DNA of 49,970 bases, from assembly GCA_018715365.1 (NCBI GenBank), contig DVLU01000032.1, forward strand, positions 1 through 49,970. Direction: 5' to 3'. Shown here one piece after another: positions 27,113 through 34,696 of this stretch. Each line of letters starts with the position of its first letter. The first letter of the stretch is position 1. The stretch comes from Candidatus Ornithomonoglobus intestinigallinarum. GTDB taxonomy: Bacteria; Bacillota; Clostridia; UBA1381. Made by a program: the position numbers and the translations under genes. The notes beneath the pieces are model-generated. The model did no database searches and was not told where the DNA came from. It worked only from the letters and a program-made list of their open reading frames with translations.

Positions 27113-29602
27113 TTATTGAACCTCAACGCAGCCCGTGAGCGGGTACTGGTCGAGCCATACAAATATTTTCACGTTCTGTGAACTGTTGTAATTATCAAGC
27201 GTCTTTTCAACGGTAACCGAGCCGTTCGCGCCGACAGATATTTCCTGCAGCTTTACAGACACGAGTACGCCGTTATCATAGCTTGCAACATAAGCCTGCG
27301 CCGTATCTATCCCGAAGCTGCTTGTTACGTCAAACGATATTTTGCCGTTATCGTTCTTTACGTTTTTAACGCTTGCAAGCTCCGTTGTATCACCGTTTAC
27401 GGTTACTGTCTGCTTAAGCACTATTTCCTCCGATGCGCGGTTTGCTCTTATGGCGGCCGTAATCGTTGCCGTACCGGCAGAAACGCCTTTTACCAATCCG
27501 CTGCCGTCTACAGATGCGACCTCCTCGTTATCCGACTTAAAAGTAAGCTGGTAAACCGTATCGGGAGTTACAATTTTGCTGCCGTCCATAATAATCGCCG
27601 ATATTGTATCGCCTACGTTCATCTCTTGGTTAAGATACATTTGCGGAGCTGTGAGCTCATCATACGCCTTTGTAAAGTCAATGTAATCTATACCGTAATA
27701 TATGCCGCCGTTATAGCTTGCGTCTCTTTCCTCCGCATAGAACGTTATGACGTTAAGACCCTTGTTTATTTTAACGGCTCCGTTTCTTACCATATCGGCG
27801 CTGCGGAATCCGTCGTCCCCCTCATGTGTGGCGATTCTGTTAAACGAAAGCAAATCCTCTTTCTCGCCGCCGTTAAGGCTCACATATACGGGGCTCAGCC
27901 ACGGCGCCCACGCCTTAGCTGCCGCGCCTATCTGAAGCATTACCGTTTTTTCCTCATCGGATGTAAACGCAAACGAAACAACATCCGATGTCATATCAGC
28001 ATTTGCCACTCTTGAAGTTGCTCCTCCGCTTTCAACGTCAAGATCATATTTTTCCATGCCGACCTGCTCCGCGTAATCCTCGGTTTCTATCCTTCCCGAT
28101 TCGGGCAGCGGTGCTATGTTTTCAACATTCTGAACTCTAACAAGGTCGATATAGTCTATCGAATAATATATGCCGCCGTCCGCTCTTTCGCGCATTCTGA
28201 GCTTGATTGTGTTTTCGCCTTCATTTAAATGAACCGTTTGCTGCCTTGTTATTCTTGCAGCTCTGAAACCGTCCTCGGAAACAGAAATCACTCCGCTTAC
28301 GGCATATTTATCCGTATACGCCGTATCCTCGTATCCGCCCTCGTTAAACGATATTTCTATCGGGCTTAACCAGCTCGCCCAAGCGGCGCAGCCTGCGCCG
28401 AGAGCCGCAACGTAGTCGCCCTCCTCCGGAACATTTATTTTTATGCTTATTTCATCCGATGTTTCTCCGGGGGCTTTTTTAACCGCCGACATACCGCCGC
28501 TCGATGTTGCCTGAGCCGTTATTTCCGTACCCCATTCCGTGGCGTAGTCTTCTCCTTCTATCCTGCCGCTCTCGGGGAGATCCTTTGTTACGCCCACAGG
28601 CTTAATGTCAAGATAATCCAGTGAATAAATTATCCCGCCGTCATCACGCTGAGTTGCTTTTATCTTTATTGTATTTTCACCGGCATTGAGCGTTATCGGT
28701 TCGGGTCTTGTAAACAGCGCCGTACCGTACGTTGTCGTATCGCCGGAATAATCGGTCCGCAGATAGCCGTCCAGGCTTTCATATGCGCCGCCGTTGACAC
28801 TTATCGACAGGGGGCTGAGCCAAACAAGGTACTGACGGCAGCCGGTAGCCAAACCGAGAGAATAGCTTCCCGTTTCCTCCACGTTTACCGTAAGCTCAAA
28901 TTCGTCCTCGCCCATATTTTCTTTGTCGTTGATATACGCTATCTGAGAATTTGACGCCGTAGCCTGCCATAAACTTTCTATACCGTTATCGACAGCGTAA
29001 TTTTCAAGCTCTATTCGTCCGTTTGACGGGATAACGTTTTTCGGCATAAATACGGCTTTGTCAAGCGCGGCGACAATAAGATCGCCGCTATTCATCGTTC
29101 TTGCGCCACAGCGAAGCGTTAGCGTATTTGTCCCCTCATTTAAATATACGGGCTCTTTCATGGCAAACAAGCCGCGTCTGAATGTTACGCCCGCAGCATC
29201 AAGCGGCTTCAAAAGCCGGTAATCGCCCGATGTGTATAAATCCTTCTCCCCGCTGCCGTTTATCGAATACAAAACATTGCTCAGCCATTCGGCAGATCCG
29301 TAGCAGGCGGCTGTTATATCAAAATAATAATAACCCGCCGCGGCAGCGTCAAACGTAACGGTAAATTCGCGGCGGTCATCCGCATTTGCCGGCTTCGTGC
29401 TTATCTGCGCCCATTCCGCCTCGGCCGTAAAGCCCGCATCGGCATTTGCGCTGTTTACACAGTCTTCGAATTCAATCATGACCGTGTCCCCGCCTACAGG
29501 GTCGCCCTCGGCGGCAAGCACCGCCATCGGCGAGAGCGCCGCGGCAATCACGGAAAACGCCGCAATGGCGCTTACCGCCTTTTTTAAAACTTTTGGTTTC
29601 AT
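27113..29602 (-). CDS. Secreted protein with four tandem carbohydrate-binding-like modules and a Big2-like domain
   Basis: An 829-aa protein, first gene of the 22-kb operon. After a signal peptide (cleavage near VLA-AEG) come four modules at about 40-185, 195-335, 346-487 and 501-645. The last three open with GRIE(L/G/T)E(N/D)YA, all carry WLS(P/N)....S.N, and the last three end (I)IY(Y)(S/G)(L/I)DY(L/I)D. A Big2-like domain (NEEVASVDGSGLVKGVSAGT) and the shared C-terminal module complete it. GGAGG sits 7 bases before ATG. Module type resembles CBM6/35 galactose-binding-like folds. Tandem copies suggest avidity for a repetitive glycan. No catalytic residues are visible. Confidence 0.8.
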   Translation of the reverse strand: MKPKVLKKAVSAIAAFSVIAAALSPMAVLAAEGDPVGGDTVMIEFEDCVNSANADAGFTAEAEWAQISTKPANADDRREFTVTFDAAAAGYYYFDITAACYGSAEWLSNVLYSINGSGEKDLYTSGDYRLLKPLDAAGVTFRRGLFAMKEPVYLNEGTNTLTLRCGARTMNSGDLIVAALDKAVFMPKNVIPSNGRIELENYAVDNGIESLWQATASNSQIAYINDKENMGEDEFELTVNVEETGSYSLGLATGCRQYLVWLSPLSISVNGGAYESLDGYLRTDYSGDTTTYGTALFTRPEPITLNAGENTIKIKATQRDDGGIIYSLDYLDIKPVGVTKDLPESGRIEGEDYATEWGTEITAQATSSGGMSAVKKAPGETSDEISIKINVPEEGDYVAALGAGCAAWASWLSPIEISFNEGGYEDTAYTDKYAVSGVISVSEDGFRAARITRQQTVHLNEGENTIKLRMRERADGGIYYSIDYIDLVRVQNVENIAPLPESGRIETEDYAEQVGMEKYDLDVESGGATSRVANADMTSDVVSFAFTSDEEKTVMLQIGAAAKAWAPWLSPVYVSLNGGEKEDLLSFNRIATHEGDDGFRSADMVRNGAVKINKGLNVITFYAEERDASYNGGIYYGIDYIDFTKAYDELTAPQMYLNQEMNVGDTISAIIMDGSKIVTPDTVYQLTFKSDNEEVASVDGSGLVKGVSAGTATITAAIRANRASEEIVLKQTVTVNGDTTELASVKNVKNDNGKISFDVTSSFGIDTAQAYVASYDNGVLVSVKLQEISVGANGSVTVEKTLDNYNSSQNVKIFVWLDQYPLTGCVEVQ

Positions 29603-29707
29603 TACATTTCCTCCTTTTGCCTTTCATCTGCGTGCTCCCTTATCACGCTGACCGTAAAGCCGTTTTTTATTCTCGTAAGACGGTTGCCCGCTTTTCCTTA
29701 CAGCCTC

Positions 29708-29736
29708 ATGGTAGCACACTTCACCGTATAATTCAA
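29708..29736 (-). promoter_or_regulatory. Promoter of the 22-kb operon
   Basis: On the minus strand, TTGAAT (29736-29731) and TACCAT (29713-29708) are separated by 17 bases, with an extended-10 TG just before TACCAT. The weak -10 fits an activator-dependent promoter. An AGTCCCA repeat starts 18 bases upstream of the -35. Confidence 0.55.
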
Positions 29737-29753
29737 TTGCCACTTTAAATATA

Positions 29754-29802
29754 AGTCCCACATTTTTCGATTTGCGTGGTACTAATTCTTAAAATAGTCC
29801 CA
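29754..29802. promoter_or_regulatory. Probable operator pair: AGTCCCA direct repeats 42 bp apart
   Basis: AGTCCCA followed by a T-rich stretch occurs at 29754-29760 and again at 29796-29802, both on the plus strand. The spacing of 42 bp equals four helical turns. One copy lies just upstream of the operon promoter and the other just upstream of the regulator promoter. Direct repeats spaced by whole turns are typical sites for AraC-family proteins, so the divergently encoded regulator is the obvious ligand. Binding itself is inferred. Confidence 0.5.
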
Positions 29803-29811
29803 TTTTTTATG

Positions 29812-29840
29812 TTGACAAGATTAAAATATAGTGATATAAT
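29812..29840 (+). promoter_or_regulatory. Consensus promoter of the AraC-type regulator gene
   Basis: TTGACA (29812-29817) and TATAAT (29835-29840) match the sigma-A consensus exactly with a 17-base spacer. The transcript would start near 29847, giving a leader of about 33 bases. The second AGTCCCA repeat ends 9 bases upstream of the -35, so the regulator may control its own gene. Confidence 0.85.
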
Positions 29841-29879
29841 CGTTTCAAGAAGAATTTTAAAAGAGAGGGCTGTTAAAAT

Positions 29880-32141
29880 ATGGAGATTTTCGAGTTCATA
29901 AAAAAGCCGAAGCATATTATGTTTATACTGCGGCAGATACTTATTCCGCTCGTTATTATTATGGCGGCAATGCTTATAATTTCCGGCTACAGCTTTTATC
30001 ACAATAAGACACAGACACAGTCAGCGGCATACTCAACGCTTAAATACTATTCATATCACTGCGAAGCAAATATTGAAAACGTTATAAATTCCGTTGATTT
30101 TTTGCAGAATGACACGGTGTTTATAGATACCCTCCAGGGGCGAGGCAAGGAGCTTGATTCCTCGGATTTGTATTCGGTCCGCTCTACGCTGTCAAATTTT
30201 GCCGACGCAAATGATGTTGTGGACTCGATAATCATTATGGACCCGGACGACAATTATGTTATAACATCGGATGGCTTTGAGGATTTCAACGGCTATCTTG
30301 CGGAAAAATATTGCTATTCAAGCTATAACAGCGTATTTTGGCGGTCGATAAAATTCCTTTCGAATTCCCAGCACAGAGTGTATGCTCCGACGGTTGTTGT
30401 TACCGACAGCGGCGAAACTAAAAACATAATACCTATAGCGTTCAAAAAGCTCGATATGACAAATTTTTCATCGCTGCTTGTTGTAAACGTGTCGCTCAGT
30501 GCGCTGCTCAATATGGATTTTTCACATCAATACATGCCTGACGCCGATATTTACATATTAAACAAGATGAACGGAAATATATTCAGCGCGGATTCATTTG
30601 AGCAGTCGCTGCTTGCCGACTATGAGCCGCTGTATAACAGGCTTATAACGGGCGAGGAAACGTTTGATTTTACGCTTAAGGATTACGGCAAAAGCTCGAT
30701 CGTTGCCGTTTCGGATTCGGACAGCATGACAGGCTACACATATTTTGCCGTCATACCGTACAGGGCGATATATGCCCAGCAGCTGCCGTTTATTATTATA
30801 ATGTTTGTTATAATACTGCTGTTTGTGCTTTGGGCATATCTTTTCGCGCTCAGGAGCGCAAGAAACATATCAAGACCGATAGAACAGATAGCGGACGTTT
30901 TGCAAATCGATTCAAACAAGGACCTTTTTGAGGATATAAAAACACAGTCATCGGCGCTTTCGAGCCGCAATTCGCGCTTATCGTGCGTGCTGCCGTTTGC
31001 TCTCGAAAATTACCTTATAAATTATCTTAACTCAAACGAAAGCTCCGATAACGCCGAGGCGCTCGAGTTTTTGAAGGAATCTCTGCCGTTTAAGTACGAT
31101 TTGTTCAAGGTAATAGTGCTTAAGATAATACCGACAAGCATACTGTATAAGGAATACGATTCCGATGAATTTTCGAATTTCAAAACAGGCTTTTACAATA
31201 TAGTTAAGGAAAGCTTCCGTGAGAAATACAATTGCGTGTTCCTTTCAAGCGAAAAGAACAGCTTGTATATAATCCTTAATTTTGACAGCGAAAGCCTTGT
31301 AAGCAACGTTGAACAGCGTATAAACGAGCTGTATACGCTTTTGAGCGCGGATATGGAATATCTGATATGCTATGCCGGCGTCAGCAATTCATACGACGGT
31401 CTTGACGGCCTGAGAAAAGCGCATACGGAGGCGCTGCAAAGGCTTCACGTATGCACGCCGCCGGGGCAGTCGAGAACTGCGCCCGCGAACCAGATACTGT
31501 TTGATTTGAGCTCAAAAGAGGAAAACAACTTATTTTCAAAGCTTGTCAGCGCGCCGGAGGCGGAGGTTATTGAGCTTTTAAGCGAAATAAACAAAAACAA
31601 CGCGCACATTGACCCACGCTCAAAAAAGCAGCTTTATCTTCAGATACTCAATATCGTATGCCGCGTTATGCGCCTGAAAAACATTCCGCTCGAGCAAAAC
31701 AGGCTTGATTTTGAAGTGTATTCGGAGCTTATAACAAAGGATGAAAATGAAATATACAATTATATTCTCGACCTCACGCACCGCCTTGCGTCGGCACAGA
31801 GCTCGTCCGGCACGCTCTCCGGCGACGATAAGCTCATACGCTATCTTAACGATAATTTCAAAGACCCGAACCTGTCGCTCGATTCGATTGCAACGGAGTT
31901 TAACACAACTCCGAGCTATGTTTCTACTATCGTTAAACAGAAGCTCGGTATACCGTTCTCAAAATACGTATCAAATTTAAGAGTTACGGAAGCCATGCGG
32001 CTGCTTGAGGAAACAAATATGAATATAACAGAAATAATAACCGGCTCCGGCTTTAATTCAAAGCAGGCGTTTTATAGGACGTTTAAGTCAATCGCCGGTA
32101 TGCCGCCAAGCGAATACAGGGACAAAAAAAGGAGGCAATAG
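29880..32141 (+). CDS. Membrane-bound AraC-family transcriptional regulator (YesN-like)
   Basis: A 753-aa protein. A membrane helix at about 14-38 and another at about 303-325 enclose a ~260-residue extracellular sensor region of Cache-like type. After a HAMP-like linker and a helical GGDEF-position region comes a C-terminal AraC/XylS double helix-turn-helix (about 648-748) with LSLDSIATEFNTTPSYVS and ITEIITGSGFNSKQAFYRTF. Such proteins read an external ligand and activate nearby carbohydrate operons. AGAGAGGG lies upstream of ATG 29880. The gene is divergent from the 22-kb operon, and the shared region carries a direct-repeat pair. A hairpin follows at 32178. Confidence 0.92.
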   Translation: MEIFEFIKKPKHIMFILRQILIPLVIIMAAMLIISGYSFYHNKTQTQSAAYSTLKYYSYHCEANIENVINSVDFLQNDTVFIDTLQGRGKELDSSDLYSVRSTLSNFADANDVVDSIIIMDPDDNYVITSDGFEDFNGYLAEKYCYSSYNSVFWRSIKFLSNSQHRVYAPTVVVTDSGETKNIIPIAFKKLDMTNFSSLLVVNVSLSALLNMDFSHQYMPDADIYILNKMNGNIFSADSFEQSLLADYEPLYNRLITGEETFDFTLKDYGKSSIVAVSDSDSMTGYTYFAVIPYRAIYAQQLPFIIIMFVIILLFVLWAYLFALRSARNISRPIEQIADVLQIDSNKDLFEDIKTQSSALSSRNSRLSCVLPFALENYLINYLNSNESSDNAEALEFLKESLPFKYDLFKVIVLKIIPTSILYKEYDSDEFSNFKTGFYNIVKESFREKYNCVFLSSEKNSLYIILNFDSESLVSNVEQRINELYTLLSADMEYLICYAGVSNSYDGLDGLRKAHTEALQRLHVCTPPGQSRTAPANQILFDLSSKEENNLFSKLVSAPEAEVIELLSEINKNNAHIDPRSKKQLYLQILNIVCRVMRLKNIPLEQNRLDFEVYSELITKDENEIYNYILDLTHRLASAQSSSGTLSGDDKLIRYLNDNFKDPNLSLDSIATEFNTTPSYVSTIVKQKLGIPFSKYVSNLRVTEAMRLLEETNMNITEIITGSGFNSKQAFYRTFKSIAGMPPSEYRDKKRRQ

Positions 32142-32168
32142 GCCCGTTATGGTGTATTCCTCCGCATC

Positions 32169-32579
32169 TTAAAACGCGGTGCGGGCATATTCCGTGCTGT
32201 TTTGCATAAGTAATTTAAGAATATGCCCGCACCCTGTTTTTCCAGCCGCCGTAATAGCCCGTAAACGCGTATGGTTTACTCCCCAGCTTGAGGTGTCGGC
32301 CATAGTCATTTCGCCGCTATCCTTAAGCTCGCTTTTTAATTCGGTGCCGGTATACAGCGTCTTGTCCGCCGCATTTTTCAGAAGCTCGCCGCCGCTTTTT
32401 GAGACAACCGCAGCCGGCATTCCCTCAACCGCGGACTGACTCAGCGAAATCTTGATTTCCTCATTGAAATTTGCAAATATTATCCCTGCCGCGCCCGCAG
32501 CTCTCGCGTTTGCCGTTTTTCCGCTCTCTTTTTCAAAACGCAGATTGGTGCCAAACGCCCGTGTGCATGTCGGGCAAAC
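32169..32579 (-). pseudogene. Remnant of a subtilisin-type (S8) serine peptidase, PA domain and SSWG block
   Basis: This open stretch of 136 codons has only a late ATG. Read from 32579 it gives GTNLRFEKESGKTANARAAG, AAGIIFAN, then MPAAVVSKSGGELL. These resemble the protease-associated (PA) insert of cell-wall S8 peptidases (NA..AGA.G.I..N ... IPA..IS...G). It continues into MTMADTSSWGV, like the FSSWG block that follows the insert in lactocepin or C5a-peptidase-like proteins. The similarity ends there, and the catalytic triad parts are absent on both sides. It is enclosed by two terminator-like hairpins. I infer a decayed gene fragment. Confidence 0.5.
32178..32240 (+). terminator. Terminator-like hairpin after the regulator gene
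   Basis: GGTGCGGGCATATTC (32178-32192) pairs perfectly over 15 bp with 32219-32233. The loop is 26 bases, and CTGTTTTT follows on the plus strand. The long loop is unusual for a terminator, and the left arm overlaps the end of the peptidase remnant on the other strand. Confidence 0.6.
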
Positions 32580-32582
32580 TCA

Positions 32583-32622
32583 AAAAGCCGCGTGCGGTCT
32601 CCCTTGTCCGCACGCGGCTTTT
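32583..32622 (-). terminator. Rho-independent terminator of the 49.8-32.6 kb cluster
   Basis: A 15-bp perfect stem (AAAAGCCGCGTGCGG with its complement, loop of 10 bases) is followed by T and then GAGTTT on the minus strand. It lies 42 bases after the stop of the 56-aa protein gene. Confidence 0.85.
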
Positions 32623-32663
32623 GAATATATCAATGGCAGATATACCGATTATTTATTTGCTGT

Positions 32664-32834
32664 TTATTTGCGCCATTCAAGAATCGCCGTGTAAGTCGTG
32701 TTTCCGCCGGTTTCGTCTGCTATGGCAGCCATTGCTTTTGCTTCGGCGGTTTTTGCCGTGCTTAAGGTGGTGGCAACCGCTTCAAGCTCAAAGTACGATA
32801 TTTTTATTTCGGGTACAGAATAAATCATTTTCAT
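32664..32834 (-). CDS. Small protein of 56 aa, related to the 57-aa protein at 4.2 kb
   Basis: ATG 32834 lies 7 bases after a very strong AAGGAGGT, and the TAA stop of the preceding gene is part of that ribosome site, so translation is coupled. The N-terminus is MKMIYSVPEIKISYFELEAV followed by ATTLS; an Ala/Thr-rich middle leads to NTTYTAILEWRK. It has no signal peptide, Cys or membrane helix. It shares Y-x-x-P, Phe, Glu, V/A-T-T/S-S and Y..(L/I)LE(F/W) with the other small protein. Both follow a secreted protein whose last ~80 residues are similar. It is the last gene before the terminator. Function unknown. Confidence 0.72.
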   Translation of the reverse strand: MKMIYSVPEIKISYFELEAVATTLSTAKTAEAKAMAAIADETGGNTTYTAILEWRK

Positions 32835-32847
32835 TTGCCTTACCTCC

Positions 32848-34578
32848 TTAATTTGCGGCATTATTTACACTGCCGTATACGTATGCCTCTGCCGTGGCAG
32901 CAAAATCATACAAGCCCTTTACTATAACGCCGATTTTGGCTTCGCTGTTTAATTCAAGTGTGGCGAAGCTCTTCGGGAATAATGTCTGCGATTCGCCTTG
33001 CGATGTTACGGTCCAGCTTAACGCGCTTATTGTAACGCTGCCCTTGGGCTTTATTGTTGTAAGAAATGCCGTTGCTGCATCCTCGTCGTTTTCTGTTCCG
33101 TCAGCGTTGTCGCCATAAAACGCACCGATATATTCTGTTTCGCTTATACCGCTTAGCTCGTTAGGCTTTATATGGTATTGGCTGTATTGGACTGCCGGTC
33201 TGCCGAGCTGTATATCCTTGCCATTTTTATCAAGCGCATTTGCCAGATAGCCGTCCGGATAAACAGGGCTGCCGTTAAATAAGGCCATTTCGCTTCCGGT
33301 GTTAGTCATATGAAGCTCGGCAATGCTGCCGTCCGGTATCGTTATCGTTCCTGACGGCTTTGTATTATTTACCGCAAGATGATTGCTGCCCAATCCATTG
33401 GCGGTCACTTTAACGCTTCCGCTGATTGTTATGTTGTCTTTGGTATAAACAGCCGCGCTTTGATAGGTCGTTTGACTATCAGCGCTTTTTACGGTGAGCT
33501 TGCCGCCGCCGGTGATGGTGAGAGTTCCGCTCGAGCTGTAGATCCCGTATGAATAGCTGTTTTTTGCCGATGCGCCGCCTTGGAGAGTTATATCGGCATC
33601 GTCATCAACATCTATGGTTATATCATCAGTTGCCCATATTGCCGCGCCGTATGCGCCGTCAACACTTGCGTCAGCACCGTTTATCGTACCTGAACCGGAG
33701 AGATTGAGAGTTGAGGTCCAGGAGTCGTATACTGCGGTAACTGTATTATCTTGATTTGTGTATGTTTGTCCATCTGTTAAAGTAGTTCCGCCTACCGTAA
33801 CGCTTGTGTCGGGCGCTTCTGCCGGCTCTATTTTTACATATTTGTATTTTTCAAGCTCTTTTGCGCTTTCGCCCGCATCTGTAACCGTCCAAGATGTTGC
33901 GGTTTCGGCGTTGTCGCCCGCTGTTATTTCTTTGTGGAATATGTCTACACTGCCTTGATTTACAATAGTTAATGCGCCTTTACCGCCCGTCATTGTAAGC
34001 GAGCCGCTTTCCACATCAACATTTCCCGCCGTGTATAATCCATAACCGTTTTCATCTGTATTATTTAATATAACATTTGCGCCGTCCGTTATTGTTATAG
34101 CAGGCTTATTCAATCCGACAAGAGCCGCATTAACATCATTACCTCCGCCAGCATTTACCGTAAGTGTGCCGGGGCCTTTAATGGTTAAGCTGCCGCCGTA
34201 TTTATATATACCGCCTACGTTATCAAGCTGTTGTTCGGCGTTAACCGTAATACTATAAGATGCAAGGTCTAATGTTAAATCTACATTCTCCATCGATATT
34301 ATACCGCTGCCCCAGTATGTTTCGGGTACGTAGTCACAGCCGTATAACGTTGTGTTCTCCGTAAATGTCAGCGTTCCCGTGGTGGGATCGTATGTTCCCG
34401 TGCTGGTGGTTGTAAGTTCATGGCCGACACCATAATTCCAATGAGCCTTCCCGTCGGTATCTTCAGTGTAGCCTACCCATTCACCGCCGGCAGCATTAGC
34501 AGATAACGCAAAGCCGGCAAACATCGTTACGGCCACAGACGCCGCAGCCATTACCGAAAAAAGTTTACTTCCTTTCAT
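32848..34578 (-). CDS. Secreted beta-helix-type protein with shared C-terminal domain
   Basis: A 576-aa protein with signal peptide (cleavage near ANA-AGG). Two successive repeat regions (about 35-235 and 245-440) look like right-handed beta-helices, with phrases such as GSLTIKGPGTLTVNAGGG, GYGLYTAGNVDVESGSLTM and YGIYSSSGTLTITGGG. They correspond to the N-terminal region of the 1341-aa protein at 40344-44369. The last ~100 residues (LSWTVTSQGES ... SFATLELN ... AEAYVYG) match the C-terminus of the 4346 protein. ATG 34578 has AGAAAGGG upstream and opens on the signal; an in-frame extension to 34653 is lysine-rich and unlikely. No catalytic motif is seen, so it is probably a binding or cell-surface protein. 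Confidence 0.75.
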   Translation of the reverse strand: MKGSKLFSVMAAASVAVTMFAGFALSANAAGGEWVGYTEDTDGKAHWNYGVGHELTTTSTGTYDPTTGTLTFTENTTLYGCDYVPETYWGSGIISMENVDLTLDLASYSITVNAEQQLDNVGGIYKYGGSLTIKGPGTLTVNAGGGNDVNAALVGLNKPAITITDGANVILNNTDENGYGLYTAGNVDVESGSLTMTGGKGALTIVNQGSVDIFHKEITAGDNAETATSWTVTDAGESAKELEKYKYVKIEPAEAPDTSVTVGGTTLTDGQTYTNQDNTVTAVYDSWTSTLNLSGSGTINGADASVDGAYGAAIWATDDITIDVDDDADITLQGGASAKNSYSYGIYSSSGTLTITGGGKLTVKSADSQTTYQSAAVYTKDNITISGSVKVTANGLGSNHLAVNNTKPSGTITIPDGSIAELHMTNTGSEMALFNGSPVYPDGYLANALDKNGKDIQLGRPAVQYSQYHIKPNELSGISETEYIGAFYGDNADGTENDEDAATAFLTTIKPKGSVTISALSWTVTSQGESQTLFPKSFATLELNSEAKIGVIVKGLYDFAATAEAYVYGSVNNAAN

Positions 34579-34696
34579 TGTAAATTTCCCTTTCTCATAC
34601 TTATTTTTGACAATACGTTTAATTTTTTTTACGTCTTTCACCCCCTGCTTCATTCAATAAATAATATCGCCAAGCGCGTCTTAAGCCGCGCCGCCT

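Noticed and set aside
34579..34696. Separate promoter in front of the free-standing beta-helix gene
   Set aside because: Only weak boxes with wrong spacing were found (TTGAAT with 20 bases to TAAAAA); transcription from the upstream cluster is the simpler reading.
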